A stretch of 64,000 nt of DNA from Pseudomonas sp. LS-2 (lineage in GTDB: Bacteria > Pseudomonadota > Gammaproteobacteria > Pseudomonadales > Pseudomonadaceae): the NCBI RefSeq assembly GCF_003605735.1, contig NZ_QXTJ01000040.1, positions 163,789-227,788 on the forward strand. The letters run 5' to 3'. Position numbers and translations under genes: made by a program. Numbering within the stretch: position 1 is the stretch's first letter; each line of letters begins with the position of its first letter. Under the pieces are notes generated by a model, which saw nothing but the letters and a program-made list of their open reading frames with translations, was not told where the DNA came from and did no database searches. This document shows, one piece after another, positions 54,194 through 62,961 of the stretch.

Positions 54194-55582
54194 TTGGATC
54201 AGTTAAAACGTCTCAAAAGCGGTATCGACGGCTTAGATATCCTGCTTAAGGGCGGATTTGTCGCTGGTGCCTCGTACATTATTCAAGGGCGCCCCGGGTC
54301 GGGAAAGACGATCCTGGCAAATCAGCTGGGCTTCAACCATGTGCAAAGCGGCGGGCGTGTACTCTTCGCGACTTTGCTTGCCGAGCCTCATGACCGTCTA
54401 TTCGACTTCCTCTCCACGCTGAGCTTTTTCGACAAATCCCGGATTGGGCAAAGCATCCAGTTCGTCAGCGCATTTGACACCCTGGAAAACGAGGGGCTCG
54501 ACGAAGTCGTCAAACTCTTGCGGCGTGAGATCAGCCGGCAAAAATCGACTGTTTTGATCCTCGATGGGCTGCTGAACGCTCGCTCGAGAGCGGATTCGCC
54601 GATCGACACCAAGAAGTTTATCTCCGAGCTACAAGGCCATGCTGCCTTCGCTGGCTGCACCGTGCTCTTTCTTACCAGTTCTCAGCTTGACGACGGTAGT
54701 CCCGAGCACACGATGGTCGATGGGGTCATCGAGATGGGCGAAGAATCAGTCGGGCCAAAATCGGTCCGCAGGATCAAGCTACGCAAAACGCGCGGAAGCA
54801 GCTCACTGTCGGGCCTGCATGAGTTCGAAATTACCGATCGCGGCATCGTTGTTTATCCAAGGCTCGAAAGCCTTCTGAGCCAGCCTGCCCTGAGCGACAG
54901 TGATTACCTTGTTCAGGTGAGCAGCGGCATTGAGACGCTGGATAATTGCATCGGTGGCGGGCTCGCCGGCTCATCAGTCACCCTGATCGCCGGCCCTTCG
55001 GGCGCTGGGAAAACGTCCATAGGGATGGAGTTCATCCACGAGTGCACGCCGGAGGAGCCGGGGCTCTACTTTGGGTTTTACGAATCGCCTCAACGCATTC
55101 GAGTAAAGGCTGCCGCTCTGGGACTTGATTTTGAATCAATGGAGAAAACCGGGGCGCTTCACATCGTCTGGAACACCACTACAGCAGGGCACATAGACCA
55201 GCTCGCGTATGAGCTTCTGGACATCGTAAAACGCGAGAACATCCAGCGAGTCTTCCTGGACAGTCTCGGAGGGATGTCCCGCGTAATGACTGACAAGACC
55301 CGGGTAATGGATTTTTACACCGCCCTGATGGGCGCGCTCCGGGCTGAAGGCGTAACGGTGGTCGGCACGTGGGAAATTCCGAAACTCATCGCCGTCGAGG
55401 TCAACGCCCCTACCTCAGACCTCTCCAGTATTTTCGACAATATACTGCTCGTCCGCTTCGAACAGAATGGCTCGGAACTTCAACGATTGCTTTCCATTCT
55501 CAAGATCAGAGACAGCGGCTATGACCCTTCGCTACTGGAACTGGTCATCAGCGATTCTGGATTATCTGTGAAGAAGGTTTGA
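54194..55582 (+). CDS. KaiC-like dual RecA-domain ATPase
   Basis: A protein of about 462 residues with two tandem RecA/KaiC domains. Domain 1 has P-loop GRPGSGKT (residue about 33) and Walker B STVLILDGLL. Domain 2 has P-loop GPSGAGKT (residue about 275) and Walker B RVFLDSLGGM. Both follow the opening 'sGIdgLDilLkGGfvaGasY' form of KaiC domains. Outside cyanobacteria these proteins are linked to signal transduction and stress rather than circadian timing. A TTG start at 54194 has AGAGGA eight bases before it; ATGs at 54143 and 54161 are alternatives. The response regulator that follows (83 bases) may be its partner. Confidence 0.82.
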   Translation: MDQLKRLKSGIDGLDILLKGGFVAGASYIIQGRPGSGKTILANQLGFNHVQSGGRVLFATLLAEPHDRLFDFLSTLSFFDKSRIGQSIQFVSAFDTLENEGLDEVVKLLRREISRQKSTVLILDGLLNARSRADSPIDTKKFISELQGHAAFAGCTVLFLTSSQLDDGSPEHTMVDGVIEMGEESVGPKSVRRIKLRKTRGSSSLSGLHEFEITDRGIVVYPRLESLLSQPALSDSDYLVQVSSGIETLDNCIGGGLAGSSVTLIAGPSGAGKTSIGMEFIHECTPEEPGLYFGFYESPQRIRVKAAALGLDFESMEKTGALHIVWNTTTAGHIDQLAYELLDIVKRENIQRVFLDSLGGMSRVMTDKTRVMDFYTALMGALRAEGVTVVGTWEIPKLIAVEVNAPTSDLSSIFDNILLVRFEQNGSELQRLLSILKIRDSGYDPSLLELVISDSGLSVKKV

Positions 55583-55665
55583 CTCATGCGATGGGCGAAA
55601 AGATCGAGGCCAGCGACAACGATTATCTTGCCTGTCCTTAACATGCTTGCCGGTGCGAGCATCCT

Positions 55666-56031
55666 ATGACCACGGTTCTGATACTCGATGATGAATACCT
55701 TGTAGCTGACATTTTAAGCTTCGCGCTGGAAGACGAAGGCTATCTGACGGTTACCGCTGGTAGTGGAAAGAAGGCCCTCGAAATACTTGATAGGGAGCGG
55801 CCAGACCTGATCATCACCGACTACATGATGCCGGGTATGACCGGGGTTGAGTTTGCGGATGCTGTCAGGCGCAGGGAGTCCCATCAAACGACTCCTATCA
55901 TATTGATGAGCGGCGCGCAGGCCTACCTCGGCGCTGCACGCCCTGACCTCTTCGTCGAGGTATTTGAAAAACCGTTCGACATCGACGTGGTCATCGACAG
56001 AGTCAAAGCGTTGTTTCCTGCAGTCGAGTGA
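55666..56031 (+). CDS. single-domain response regulator
   Basis: A 121-residue receiver domain. ILDDEYLVAD has the acidic pair, LIITDYMMPGMTG the phospho-acceptor Asp, LMSGAQ the Thr/Ser position and FEKPFD the Lys. It has no output domain, so it probably signals by protein contact, most simply with the KaiC-like protein encoded just before it. A kinase is not nearby. Confidence 0.85.
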   Translation: MTTVLILDDEYLVADILSFALEDEGYLTVTAGSGKKALEILDRERPDLIITDYMMPGMTGVEFADAVRRRESHQTTPIILMSGAQAYLGAARPDLFVEVFEKPFDIDVVIDRVKALFPAVE

Positions 56032-56049
56032 TGGGGCATTCAATGGCCC

Positions 56050-56076
56050 AAAAAAAAGCCCGCGTACTGCGCGGGC
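56050..56076 (-). terminator. rho-independent terminator for the leftward gene
   Basis: On the minus strand, GCCCGCG and CGCGGGC form a perfect 7-bp G+C-rich stem with a 5-base loop, followed by eight Ts (the A run at 56050-56057 on the plus strand). It ends the 56100-56291 transcript; it has no T run in the other direction. Confidence 0.9.
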
Positions 56077-56099
56077 AAATGGGATCAAGTACCAGAAGG

Positions 56100-56291
56100 C
56101 TACGCTCGTCCACGAACCGACATTAACCCCATTTTGAACCGCTGTATGAACAGGGCCGTTTGCAACCCACGCCCCAGTGCCGTCGCCTGGGATTCAAATC
56201 TGCGAGCCGTGCGGTCAAATCTCGCGCTAACCCCATTGTCTTCAGATACTTCGAGCCTGGATCTAAACACATCGTTGCTAGAAGAAGTCAT
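56100..56291 (-). CDS. small basic protein, 63 aa
   Basis: The ATG at 56291 has GGGAGG eight bases upstream. The product (MTSSSNDVFRSRLEVSEDNG, then ALGRGLQTALFIQRFKMGLM) ends in an amphipathic basic helix. No family known to me. It follows the manganese catalase gene by 61 bases in the same direction and shares the terminator. Confidence 0.6.
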   Translation of the reverse strand: MTSSSNDVFRSRLEVSEDNGVSARFDRTARRFESQATALGRGLQTALFIQRFKMGLMSVRGRA

Positions 56292-56352
56292 GATCAACCT
56301 CCCATATTGTAGGTATAGGCCTCGACACCTCGGTCGAGGCCGGCCTTGTCGC

Positions 56353-57255
56353 TTACAGTTTTGGATCGATCTCTCCTGCGGCTCCTTGCGCCAGCCCTGA
56401 GCCCAGATCAGCACCCGTCATTGGATCCGCCGCCATGTCGGATTTGGTACGTTCTTTCATCATGGTGAGGGTGACCGAATCCTCTTCGCTCAACTCCACC
56501 GAGGCCGTACCGTCCCCGCCGTCGACGGCCGGATGCGGGTTCTCGACGTATTCGAACTCAGCATCGCTGTTCCAGGGGCCGCGTAGATTAGGCTCGCCAT
56601 TTGACATGCTGAAATAAGTCCGGCTGAACTCCGGCATGCCAGGCAGTTTGCCCTGTGGGAAGTTTGGCTGAATGGAATGCAGTGCTTTTTCAAACGACAA
56701 CTGGTGGGCGATTTCTCGGGTCATCAGAAAGCCCAACGCGTCTTTGACGCCCGGGTCAGCGGTCACATTCATCAGGCGTTCATAGACGATTTTCGCGCGG
56801 GCTTCCGCCGCGATATTCGACCGGAAATCAGCTGTTGGTTCGCCGATGGTGTCGATGTAAGCAGCCGTCCAGGGCACGCCTGCGGAATTCACCAAAGGTG
56901 CGCCGCCGCCATAGAGCAAGCTGGTGATATGCGAATCGTTGCCGGCGCCGTTGAGGTCGCGATAGAGCTCGCCCTCTTCCTGGACGCCCTCTGCCATTTT
57001 GCCCTTGGCGCCCTTGTTCAACATCACGATGATAGAGCCGATGATTTCAAGGTGACTGAGCTCCTCGGTAGCGATGTCCAGCAGCAGATCCTTGCGGCCT
57101 GGATCTTCCTCAGCCAACGCTTGCGTAAAGTACCGCGTTGCTGCCGCAAGCTCTCCTTGAGCGCCACCAAACTGCTCGAGTAACAGATTCGCCAACCCCG
57201 GATTAGGCTCGGCGACGCGCACAGTATATTGAAGTCTTTTGTTATGCAGGAACAT
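56353..57255 (-). CDS. manganese catalase
   Basis: A 300-residue protein of the non-haem catalase family. Di-manganese ligands can be seen: EQFGGAQGELAAATRYFTQ (Glu), IATEELSHLEIIG (Glu-Glu-x2-His), RAKIVYERLM (Glu) and REIAHQLSFEKAL (Glu and His). It decomposes hydrogen peroxide in the cytoplasm. The ATG at 57255 has AGGGAG upstream. In Pseudomonas this gene is characteristic of the stationary-phase / osmotic-stress regulon, which fits the neighbours. Confidence 0.9.
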   Translation of the reverse strand: MFLHNKRLQYTVRVAEPNPGLANLLLEQFGGAQGELAAATRYFTQALAEEDPGRKDLLLDIATEELSHLEIIGSIIVMLNKGAKGKMAEGVQEEGELYRDLNGAGNDSHITSLLYGGGAPLVNSAGVPWTAAYIDTIGEPTADFRSNIAAEARAKIVYERLMNVTADPGVKDALGFLMTREIAHQLSFEKALHSIQPNFPQGKLPGMPEFSRTYFSMSNGEPNLRGPWNSDAEFEYVENPHPAVDGGDGTASVELSEEDSVTLTMMKERTKSDMAADPMTGADLGSGLAQGAAGEIDPKL

Positions 57256-57726
57256 AGTGAATCTCCCTTAGGGGCTAATGTGTCCAAGGCGGTAACAATC
57301 AATTTTTCAGTTAACGCTCACGGTTGAGTAGTACTAATGACGCACTCGTTAGTTAAGAGAATTCGCGCGGCCCGGAATTCACCGGATATAAATCTACCGC
57401 GACGGGCGGTGACAGTTAAAAAGTTGGATAAACATGAACCATGTCCGACCAACGGCGATAAGCGGCACTGCCGCTTGCTAACTAACGCGACAGATATCAA
57501 GCGGCGAGCGTTCTGGCTTCATTGAACTAAGCCGACGGATGGTCTCGCCATGAAGGTTGGTCTCTAGTGAATGCAAACAGTGAACGTTCGATCATCGCGT
57601 GTACCCAGAGGCGGTGAGGGATTCGCCCTGCGATCATGGAAAGATGAGGATGAAGCCATGCCACTTTTCATCCAGAGTGCTGGAGACGGCATGCCCAGGA
57701 TGAATGGCAACCGCCAATGCCCGCCC
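57256..57726. other. intergenic stretch of about 470 bases
   Basis: Between the manganese catalase gene and the CinA-like gene, which both read leftward. The part beside the catalase start (57256-57330) should hold its promoter. No frame has a start site, and no hairpin with a T run is evident. I see no RNA gene. Confidence 0.4.
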
Positions 57727-58224
57727 TCACATCGGCAGATCGCCGGATACCATCCGCTGATGAAAAAACGGCACCAGACCCAACGCATGGAGCGCTGCTT
57801 GATGTTGCAGCGCCTCCCTGTCCCCCGAAAATTTTTCCCTGCGAGTAAAAACCTGTTCGCGGCCGCCAAGGATAAAGGCCCAGGCAAAACACACAGTCCC
57901 CGCCGGAATACCGTCCACGTCCTCAGTGCCGCATAAGCCGGTGGTGGCAACGGCGATATTTGCAGGGCTGTCCCGCAGTGCGCCTAAAGCCATCTCAGTC
58001 GCAACCTCAACACTCGTCAGGTTGAACGTGTCGATCGTTTCCCTCTTTACGCCTAGCAGCCGCTGTTTGGCTTCTGGCGAATAGACCACGTAGCCACACT
58101 CCACCAATGCGCCGCTACCAGGAACCTCCGCGAGGAGCGCCACGATCCGCCCTGCGGTACACGATTCAGCCGTCGCCAGCAGCAACGAGTGCTGTCTGAG
58201 ATACGCAACAACATCTTCCACCAT
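57727..58224 (-). CDS. pncC: CinA C-terminal domain protein, nicotinamide-nucleotide amidohydrolase (PncC-like)
   Basis: A 165-residue protein from the ATG at 58224, which has GGAGGAGG seven bases upstream. The signature is TAESCTAGRIVALLAEVPGS, then VECGYVVYSPEAK and the phosphate-site region ATTGLCGTEDVDGIPAGTVC. This domain deamidates nicotinamide mononucleotide to nicotinate mononucleotide for NAD recycling. The usual 'TGiAGP' reads TGLCGT here, a small departure. The housekeeping cinA is normally beside recA, so this is an extra paralogue, in a stress region. Confidence 0.82.
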   Translation of the reverse strand: MVEDVVAYLRQHSLLLATAESCTAGRIVALLAEVPGSGALVECGYVVYSPEAKQRLLGVKRETIDTFNLTSVEVATEMALGALRDSPANIAVATTGLCGTEDVDGIPAGTVCFAWAFILGGREQVFTRREKFSGDREALQHQAALHALGLVPFFHQRMVSGDLPM

Positions 58225-58356
58225 GACGTGCACCTCCTCCGCCGCTGATTCCTATGCGATAGACCACGCTGTTGTCAGATGTTCTCGGGTTTTTCCGGGT
58301 CATTTGCTTTGCAGCCCGCGCAGACCTTGCCGTTGATCCGTTCATCCAGAGGGTGA

Positions 58357-59043
58357 TCATGGGCGGGAGGCAATTTCGTCAAGGTGGTCGAGCAGATCAA
58401 GCGCATCTTCGTAAACTCTCAAGGCGCCTGCGCGCTCCAACTCACCGATGTCATATCCACCCGACAAAACCCCTATGCCCGTCGCTTTGGCACGCCTCGC
58501 TGCGAGCATGTCCCAGATGGCGTCCCCTACCACCAGGCACTGCTCAATGGGCACGCCCATTCGATTTGCCGAAGCAAGGAACAGATCAGGATCCGGCTTT
58601 CCATGATTCACATCATCTCGCGTGATGATTTCGACCTCATCAAACTCCAGTTCCAACGCCTGCAGATTGATCTTTGCCGTCTCCACTCCCCCGCTTGTTG
58701 CGATGCACCATTTGAGCTTTTCATCGGTCAGCGTGTTCAACAACTTTAGTGCGCCGGGCAGCGCAATGATCTGGTGTTGCAGCCGGGCATAGGCCTGATC
58801 ATGTATCTCACTGAGGCGGTCGGCCTGCTCTTCAGTGATATTCAGGCCCGTTTCGCGCGAGAGCGACTTCAGCATCAGACCGCCACTCATTCCGATCTTT
58901 CTATGAATGCGCCACATGGCCAATGGGATGTTTTCCGAGTCGAGTGCTTCTTTCCATGCGGCGACATTTTGATAAACGCTATCTGTCAGCGTGCCGTCGA
59001 GGTCGAAGATGAATGAGGTGGTCGGTCGCATCTTGTTCTCCAT
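58357..59043 (-). CDS. HAD-superfamily phosphatase (phosphoglycolate phosphatase / beta-phosphoglucomutase type)
   Basis: A 228-residue protein. The nucleophile motif is IFDLDGTLTDS, then WCIATSGG, and GKPDPDLFLASANRMG with VVGDAIWDM for Mg and phosphate binding. The helical cap has the form of subclass I. The substrate cannot be told from the sequence. The ATG at 59043 has AGGACG upstream. It is 132 bases upstream of the CinA-like gene in the same direction. Confidence 0.85.
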   Translation of the reverse strand: MENKMRPTTSFIFDLDGTLTDSVYQNVAAWKEALDSENIPLAMWRIHRKIGMSGGLMLKSLSRETGLNITEEQADRLSEIHDQAYARLQHQIIALPGALKLLNTLTDEKLKWCIATSGGVETAKINLQALELEFDEVEIITRDDVNHGKPDPDLFLASANRMGVPIEQCLVVGDAIWDMLAARRAKATGIGVLSGGYDIGELERAGALRVYEDALDLLDHLDEIASRP

Positions 59044-59376
59044 GCCAGCGAACGTCCTGGCTTAAAACCCGTTCAAATCCAGACGCAGACCGTCCGCGCG
59101 CAGAGCGCTCGGGGTCTTCCCTCAGGACGACTTGGTCGACAGCGCAAAAAATGCGTACTGCCGTCGCCTGATTGGATGAACCTGTACCGCGCTCGTTCCG
59201 ACAGTTTTCCGACACGACTGACAGAGCGTTGGAAGAGTGACCCAGTGCCTTGCGCAACGAATGGATGAAGTACCCCGGAACCTACCCCACGTCTGTTTCT
59301 AAATCCTTGAGGCGGCGACAAAATTGAACCGTGGGCTCCCGTTCCATGTCCATGGGATAGGTGAAAGGAGACACCC
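59044..59376. other. intergenic stretch between divergent genes
   Basis: About 330 bases between the leftward HAD gene and the rightward CheB-like gene. Short frames on both strands lack start sites. GAAAGGAGA just before 59377 is the strong ribosome binding site of the next gene. Confidence 0.45.
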
Positions 59377-59973
59377 ATGGACATGCATGCAGAAACATCA
59401 TCAAGAAACGTGGTAGTGATCGGTGGCTCTCACGGCGCTGTGGAAGTGCTGAGAACCTTGTTGGGCGAGCTGCCCCATGATTTCCAGGCGGCGATCCTCG
59501 TCGTCATTCATTCAGGGCCTTCGAGCCCGGGATATCTCGCTTCAATCCTTGATCGGTATTCGACGTTGCCAGTGGCGTATGCGCTTGAGGGCGAGAGCGT
59601 ACAACCCGGCCGTGTGTATCTGGCACCCGCTGACAAGCACATGGAGATCGTTGCCCCGGGACAGATCCATCTGAGTGACGGGCCCAAGGTCCGCCATTCG
59701 CGCCCGGCAGCAGATCGATTATTCGAAACGGCGGCCGAGGTATTTGGTGATCGGGTTGTCAGTCTGATTTTGTCGGGAGGCGACAGCGACGGAACCGACG
59801 GGGCTAATGCGGTCATCGCGGCGGGAGGCTTGAGCATGGTTCAGGAACCCCAGGATGCGTTGGTGCCCAGCATGCCCATCAACGTGATCCAGAGAGATCA
59901 CCCTCGCGCCGTGCTCAATAAAGCCGACATGGGATCAGTGCTGATCAAGGCGGTCTCAGGCCTACTTCTTTAG
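59377..59973 (+). CDS. CheB-type methylesterase domain protein without receiver
   Basis: A 198-residue catalytic domain. The Ser of GGSHGAVEVL, the His of VVIHSGPSSP and the Asp of SGGDSDGTDGANAV correspond to the CheB Ser-His-Asp triad. CheB removes methyl groups (or amides) from chemoreceptor glutamates. The receiver domain that normally controls CheB is missing, as in many orphan versions. Its usual active-site phrase TGMGxDG is replaced by SGGDSDG. The ATG follows AAAGGAGA. The diguanylate cyclase begins 23 bases later, so they probably share an operon. Confidence 0.8.
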   Translation: MDMHAETSSRNVVVIGGSHGAVEVLRTLLGELPHDFQAAILVVIHSGPSSPGYLASILDRYSTLPVAYALEGESVQPGRVYLAPADKHMEIVAPGQIHLSDGPKVRHSRPAADRLFETAAEVFGDRVVSLILSGGDSDGTDGANAVIAAGGLSMVQEPQDALVPSMPINVIQRDHPRAVLNKADMGSVLIKAVSGLLL

Positions 59974-59996
59974 TTCTCAGGCAACCGAGTCTATCC

Positions 59997-61586
59997 GTGG
60001 CAGCAAATGACCGACTAGAAGGGAACGACGGCATCCCTCAAGACCAGCGGCTACCCCCGGTGCGAAACTCCAATATTTTCCGGCTGGCGCTCGTCTTCAT
60101 GATCATGGTGATCACGACGTTTCTGTGCGTAGAAGGATGGCGGGCATGGCGAGATTACGAACATGCGTACGCGGCCGCCAAGGACTCTGCGACCAATCTG
60201 GCGCGGGCGACTGCTCAACATGCCGAGGATGCGATCCGCCAGGTCGATATCCTGACTGACGCATTGGCTGAGAGGGTTGAAGGCGACGGCCTGGAGAACA
60301 TGAACGTTCCCCGGATCCACGCCTTGATGGTGCAGCAGTCGAAAATCATGCCCCAGCTTCACGGCCTGTTCATATACGACGCAAAGGGCCGGTGGGTGGT
60401 GACCGACAAGGACATAACCCCTGAGACCGCCAACAACGCCGATCGCGACTACTTCATGTATCACCGCGAGCATTCCGACCGACATGTACGCATTGGGGAG
60501 GTCGTCCAAAGCCGATCAACTGGCGAACTGATCATCCCCATATCCCGTCGTCTGGATAATCCCGATGGCTCATTCGCTGGCGTACTTCTGGGCACGATCA
60601 AAGTGAGCTACTTCGTCGACTACTACGGCGATTTCAAAATCGATGACCGTGGCGCACTGGTGCTTGCGATGCGCAACGGCACCATACTGGTAAGACGTCC
60701 ATTCATGGCCGCCGTGGTCGGACAGAGTCTTTCCGAAAGCGAGATTTTCAAACGCTATCTGCCAGCGTCGAGCGAGGGTGTTGCCGAGGTTAAAGCTGTC
60801 GTCGATGGCACTCACAGGCTTTACGCTTACCGTGCACTGAATAGCTACCCACTGGTGGTAGAGGCTGGTTTGTCGAAAGAATCATTCGTAGGCCCGTGGC
60901 GACATGACCTGTTGAAATCAGGCCTTATCTTGCTCGTTCTGGTGGCCAGCCTCGCGGGATTTGGTTTCATCGTGCTGTCGCAGCTTCGCAGACGTATGGA
61001 AATAGAGGCCGAGCTTCGTCTTGCACATGTCGCCGTACGGGACATGGCCCTGACCGACAGCCTCACTGGCTTGGGAAATCGACGTCGGCTGGATATCGCT
61101 CTGGCTGCAGAGATTGCTCGGGCAAGGAGGCAGCGCTACTCCCTGGCCTTGATTATGCTCGATATAGATTATTTCAAACGCTTCAACGATCGCTACGGCC
61201 ATACGGCGGGCGATGAGTGTCTTCGTGTGGTCGCCCGAGCCATTGCCACTTCCCTTAAAAGGCCAGCCGACCTGGCGTGCCGTTACGGTGGAGAAGAGTT
61301 CCTCGTTATTCTTCCAGACACCGATGCCGAGGGAGCCGCCCAGGTGGCAGCCGACATTTTGTCGGCCATTCGCGAACTGAAACTTGAGCACCTCGACAAC
61401 CCGTCTGGAATCGTCACCGCGAGTGCGGGCGTGGCATCCTGTGTTCCTACCACTTCACAGACCACTGCGGTGGGGATGATCAAGGCCGCAGACGCATACC
61501 TTTACGCGGCTAAACACGCCGGACGTAACCAGTGGAGAGGAGAAGCCGCCAAGCCAATCAAAGCAACTGCTTTCCAGCAAACTTGA
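59997..61586 (+). CDS. diguanylate cyclase with periplasmic dCache-like sensor
   Basis: A 529-residue membrane protein. A first membrane helix lies at residues 28-45 (FRLALVFMIMVITTFLCVEG). The periplasmic sensor (to about 300) has the dCache pattern DRDYFMYHRE and RPFMAAVVGQSL. A second helix is at 305-325 (LILLVLVASLAGFGFIVLS). The GGDEF domain follows: LTGLGNRRRLD, YFKRFND and RYGGEEFLVI. The active loop is GGEEF, so it should make cyclic di-GMP. An inhibitory I-site (R-P-A-D) lies five residues before it, so product feedback is likely. The start is a GTG at 59997 with a weak site. Confidence 0.88.
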   Translation: MAANDRLEGNDGIPQDQRLPPVRNSNIFRLALVFMIMVITTFLCVEGWRAWRDYEHAYAAAKDSATNLARATAQHAEDAIRQVDILTDALAERVEGDGLENMNVPRIHALMVQQSKIMPQLHGLFIYDAKGRWVVTDKDITPETANNADRDYFMYHREHSDRHVRIGEVVQSRSTGELIIPISRRLDNPDGSFAGVLLGTIKVSYFVDYYGDFKIDDRGALVLAMRNGTILVRRPFMAAVVGQSLSESEIFKRYLPASSEGVAEVKAVVDGTHRLYAYRALNSYPLVVEAGLSKESFVGPWRHDLLKSGLILLVLVASLAGFGFIVLSQLRRRMEIEAELRLAHVAVRDMALTDSLTGLGNRRRLDIALAAEIARARRQRYSLALIMLDIDYFKRFNDRYGHTAGDECLRVVARAIATSLKRPADLACRYGGEEFLVILPDTDAEGAAQVAADILSAIRELKLEHLDNPSGIVTASAGVASCVPTTSQTTAVGMIKAADAYLYAAKHAGRNQWRGEAAKPIKATAFQQT

Positions 61587-61649
61587 TTCAGAGCACCAGG
61601 CCACGGGCGAACGTAGCCTGCGGTATGAAGGGAGGGAGGTATAGGACTC

Positions 61650-61973
61650 ATGAATCCCATCACGCCAGACGGCCGCTACTTTGTCGTCAACGCAACGCTT
61701 TGGCGCTGCTCCAATCCCTCGCTCGATGATGACGAACGCCAGAGACTGGTGAACGAACTCATGGACGCGCGCAGAGCCGTGAAAGCCGCGAAAGCTTCAG
61801 GAGATCCAGGAGAAATGAAGATCGCGCGCGCGGCGGTTCAGGCTACGAAAGTGGCATTGGGAGAACGTGGGCCTGTTTGGTGGGATGACGGAGCTCCAGA
61901 CCTGAACAGACACGGGGTGAAGAACACCCCTTATTCGGACTGGTATCAAACCCTGGCGCCTACCGACCGTTGA
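61650..61973 (+). CDS. small hypothetical protein, 107 aa
   Basis: The ATG at 61650 has GGGAGGGAGG upstream. The product, MNPITPDGRYFVVNATLWRC, then SLDDDERQRLVNELMDARRA and WWDDGAPDLNRHGVKNTPYS, is well known to me as a widespread Pseudomonas hypothetical protein with no assigned function. It is a helical body with an acidic/aromatic tail. It lies 63 bases after the diguanylate cyclase in the same direction. Confidence 0.65.
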   Translation: MNPITPDGRYFVVNATLWRCSNPSLDDDERQRLVNELMDARRAVKAAKASGDPGEMKIARAAVQATKVALGERGPVWWDDGAPDLNRHGVKNTPYSDWYQTLAPTDR

Positions 61974-62297
61974 TGAAGGAATGCCTGCGGCACCCAGGAC
62001 GAAACTGCATGGCTACCCTGCACCCGATACTGTACCTGTATACCGTTAACTAAACGGCACCGCATGGGCCAATGGCATTCGAGGGATGGCCGACGAGGTG
62101 ATCACACCTGCGCTGTTGAGGCGAGCCCGCCGCACCCGGAACACCCTGCGACAGACGGTCGCGACAGGCTGTCACCGGTTAGATTCGGGAAGCGTGCGTC
62201 CTTGAATCAGTGGCGAGTCATTCTGTTTCAGCTGCTTCCAGGCGCCGCATGGAATATCCTTGCACCACGCAATCAACCTACAAGCAGTGAATAGACG
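61974..62297. other. intergenic stretch
   Basis: About 320 bases without a frame that has a start site. No hairpin with a T run is apparent. The last 30 bases before 62298 carry no clear ribosome binding site either; GTGAATAGACG is the nearest purine-rich run. Confidence 0.35.
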
Positions 62298-62810
62298 ATG
62301 GGTTTTGAACAATTAGCTGAGCTCCGTGACCAACTGAAGGCCGAAAAAGAACAGGCGAAAACCGTCAGCCCGACTCCCCAGAAGCGAAAGTCCTCTCGGC
62401 AGGCAAAGCCTCGCGACCTGGATCCGGCGGTGGAAGCGATTTGGCCACTGCAGAAACATTTTCCGTTGGCCTTTCCTGTTAACCCGGCACCCAAGGTTCC
62501 ATTGAAGGAAGGCATTCTGAAGGACGCTGAGCAACATTTAGAGCTACTCGGCATCACCCTCGAACAGCTCAAACTGGGTATCTCTACCTGGTGTCGTGGG
62601 GCTCGATACTGGACGTGCATGGTAGAGAACGCGCCGCGCCTGGATTTGAGTGGACAACCGGCCGGCGTGGTGACGGCCGCTCAGGCGATACACGCCAAGC
62701 GGCAAGCTTCACGGCAACGCAGCCAGGTCCGACGGGATCGTGACAAAGCGCAAGCGCGTGCTCTCCCCGCCGATGCAGAAACCGCCGTGGAAAAAGCACC
62801 GACTGAATAA
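62298..62810 (+). CDS. ProQ/FinO-family RNA-binding protein
   Basis: A 170-residue protein. A lysine-rich lead (QLKAEKEQAKTVSPTPQKRK) is followed by the FinO-type domain: IWPLQKHFPLAFP, VPLKEGILKDAEQHL and WCRGARYWTCMVENAPRLDL. These are the RNA-binding features of ProQ/FinO chaperones. A basic, Arg-rich C-terminus (RQRSQVRRDRDK) extends it. It should bind structured RNAs and act after transcription, but partner RNAs are unknown. Confidence 0.83.
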   Translation: MGFEQLAELRDQLKAEKEQAKTVSPTPQKRKSSRQAKPRDLDPAVEAIWPLQKHFPLAFPVNPAPKVPLKEGILKDAEQHLELLGITLEQLKLGISTWCRGARYWTCMVENAPRLDLSGQPAGVVTAAQAIHAKRQASRQRSQVRRDRDKAQARALPADAETAVEKAPTE

Positions 62811-62961
62811 AGCAAGACTCCGCAACGCGGCGCCCGAAACGTTGCGTCGCCGCGTTGCACATCCCGATGAAGCGGCACGCTGGTCCCTGCAATCCAGGGC
62901 AACGATAGAACCCCTCCCCATCACAACGGTCTGCTTCTGTATTACTTTCGGAATGCAGCCC

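Noticed and set aside
54194..55582. Circadian-clock function of the KaiC-like protein
   Set aside because: No KaiA or KaiB gene is present, and non-cyanobacterial KaiC proteins usually have other roles.
57564..57950. Open frames on both strands over the end of the CinA-like gene
   Set aside because: The real gene ends at 57727 with good family similarity; the others lack start sites.
57727..58224. Competence/DNA-damage role of the CinA-like protein
   Set aside because: Only the C-terminal amidohydrolase domain is present, and it is not next to recA.
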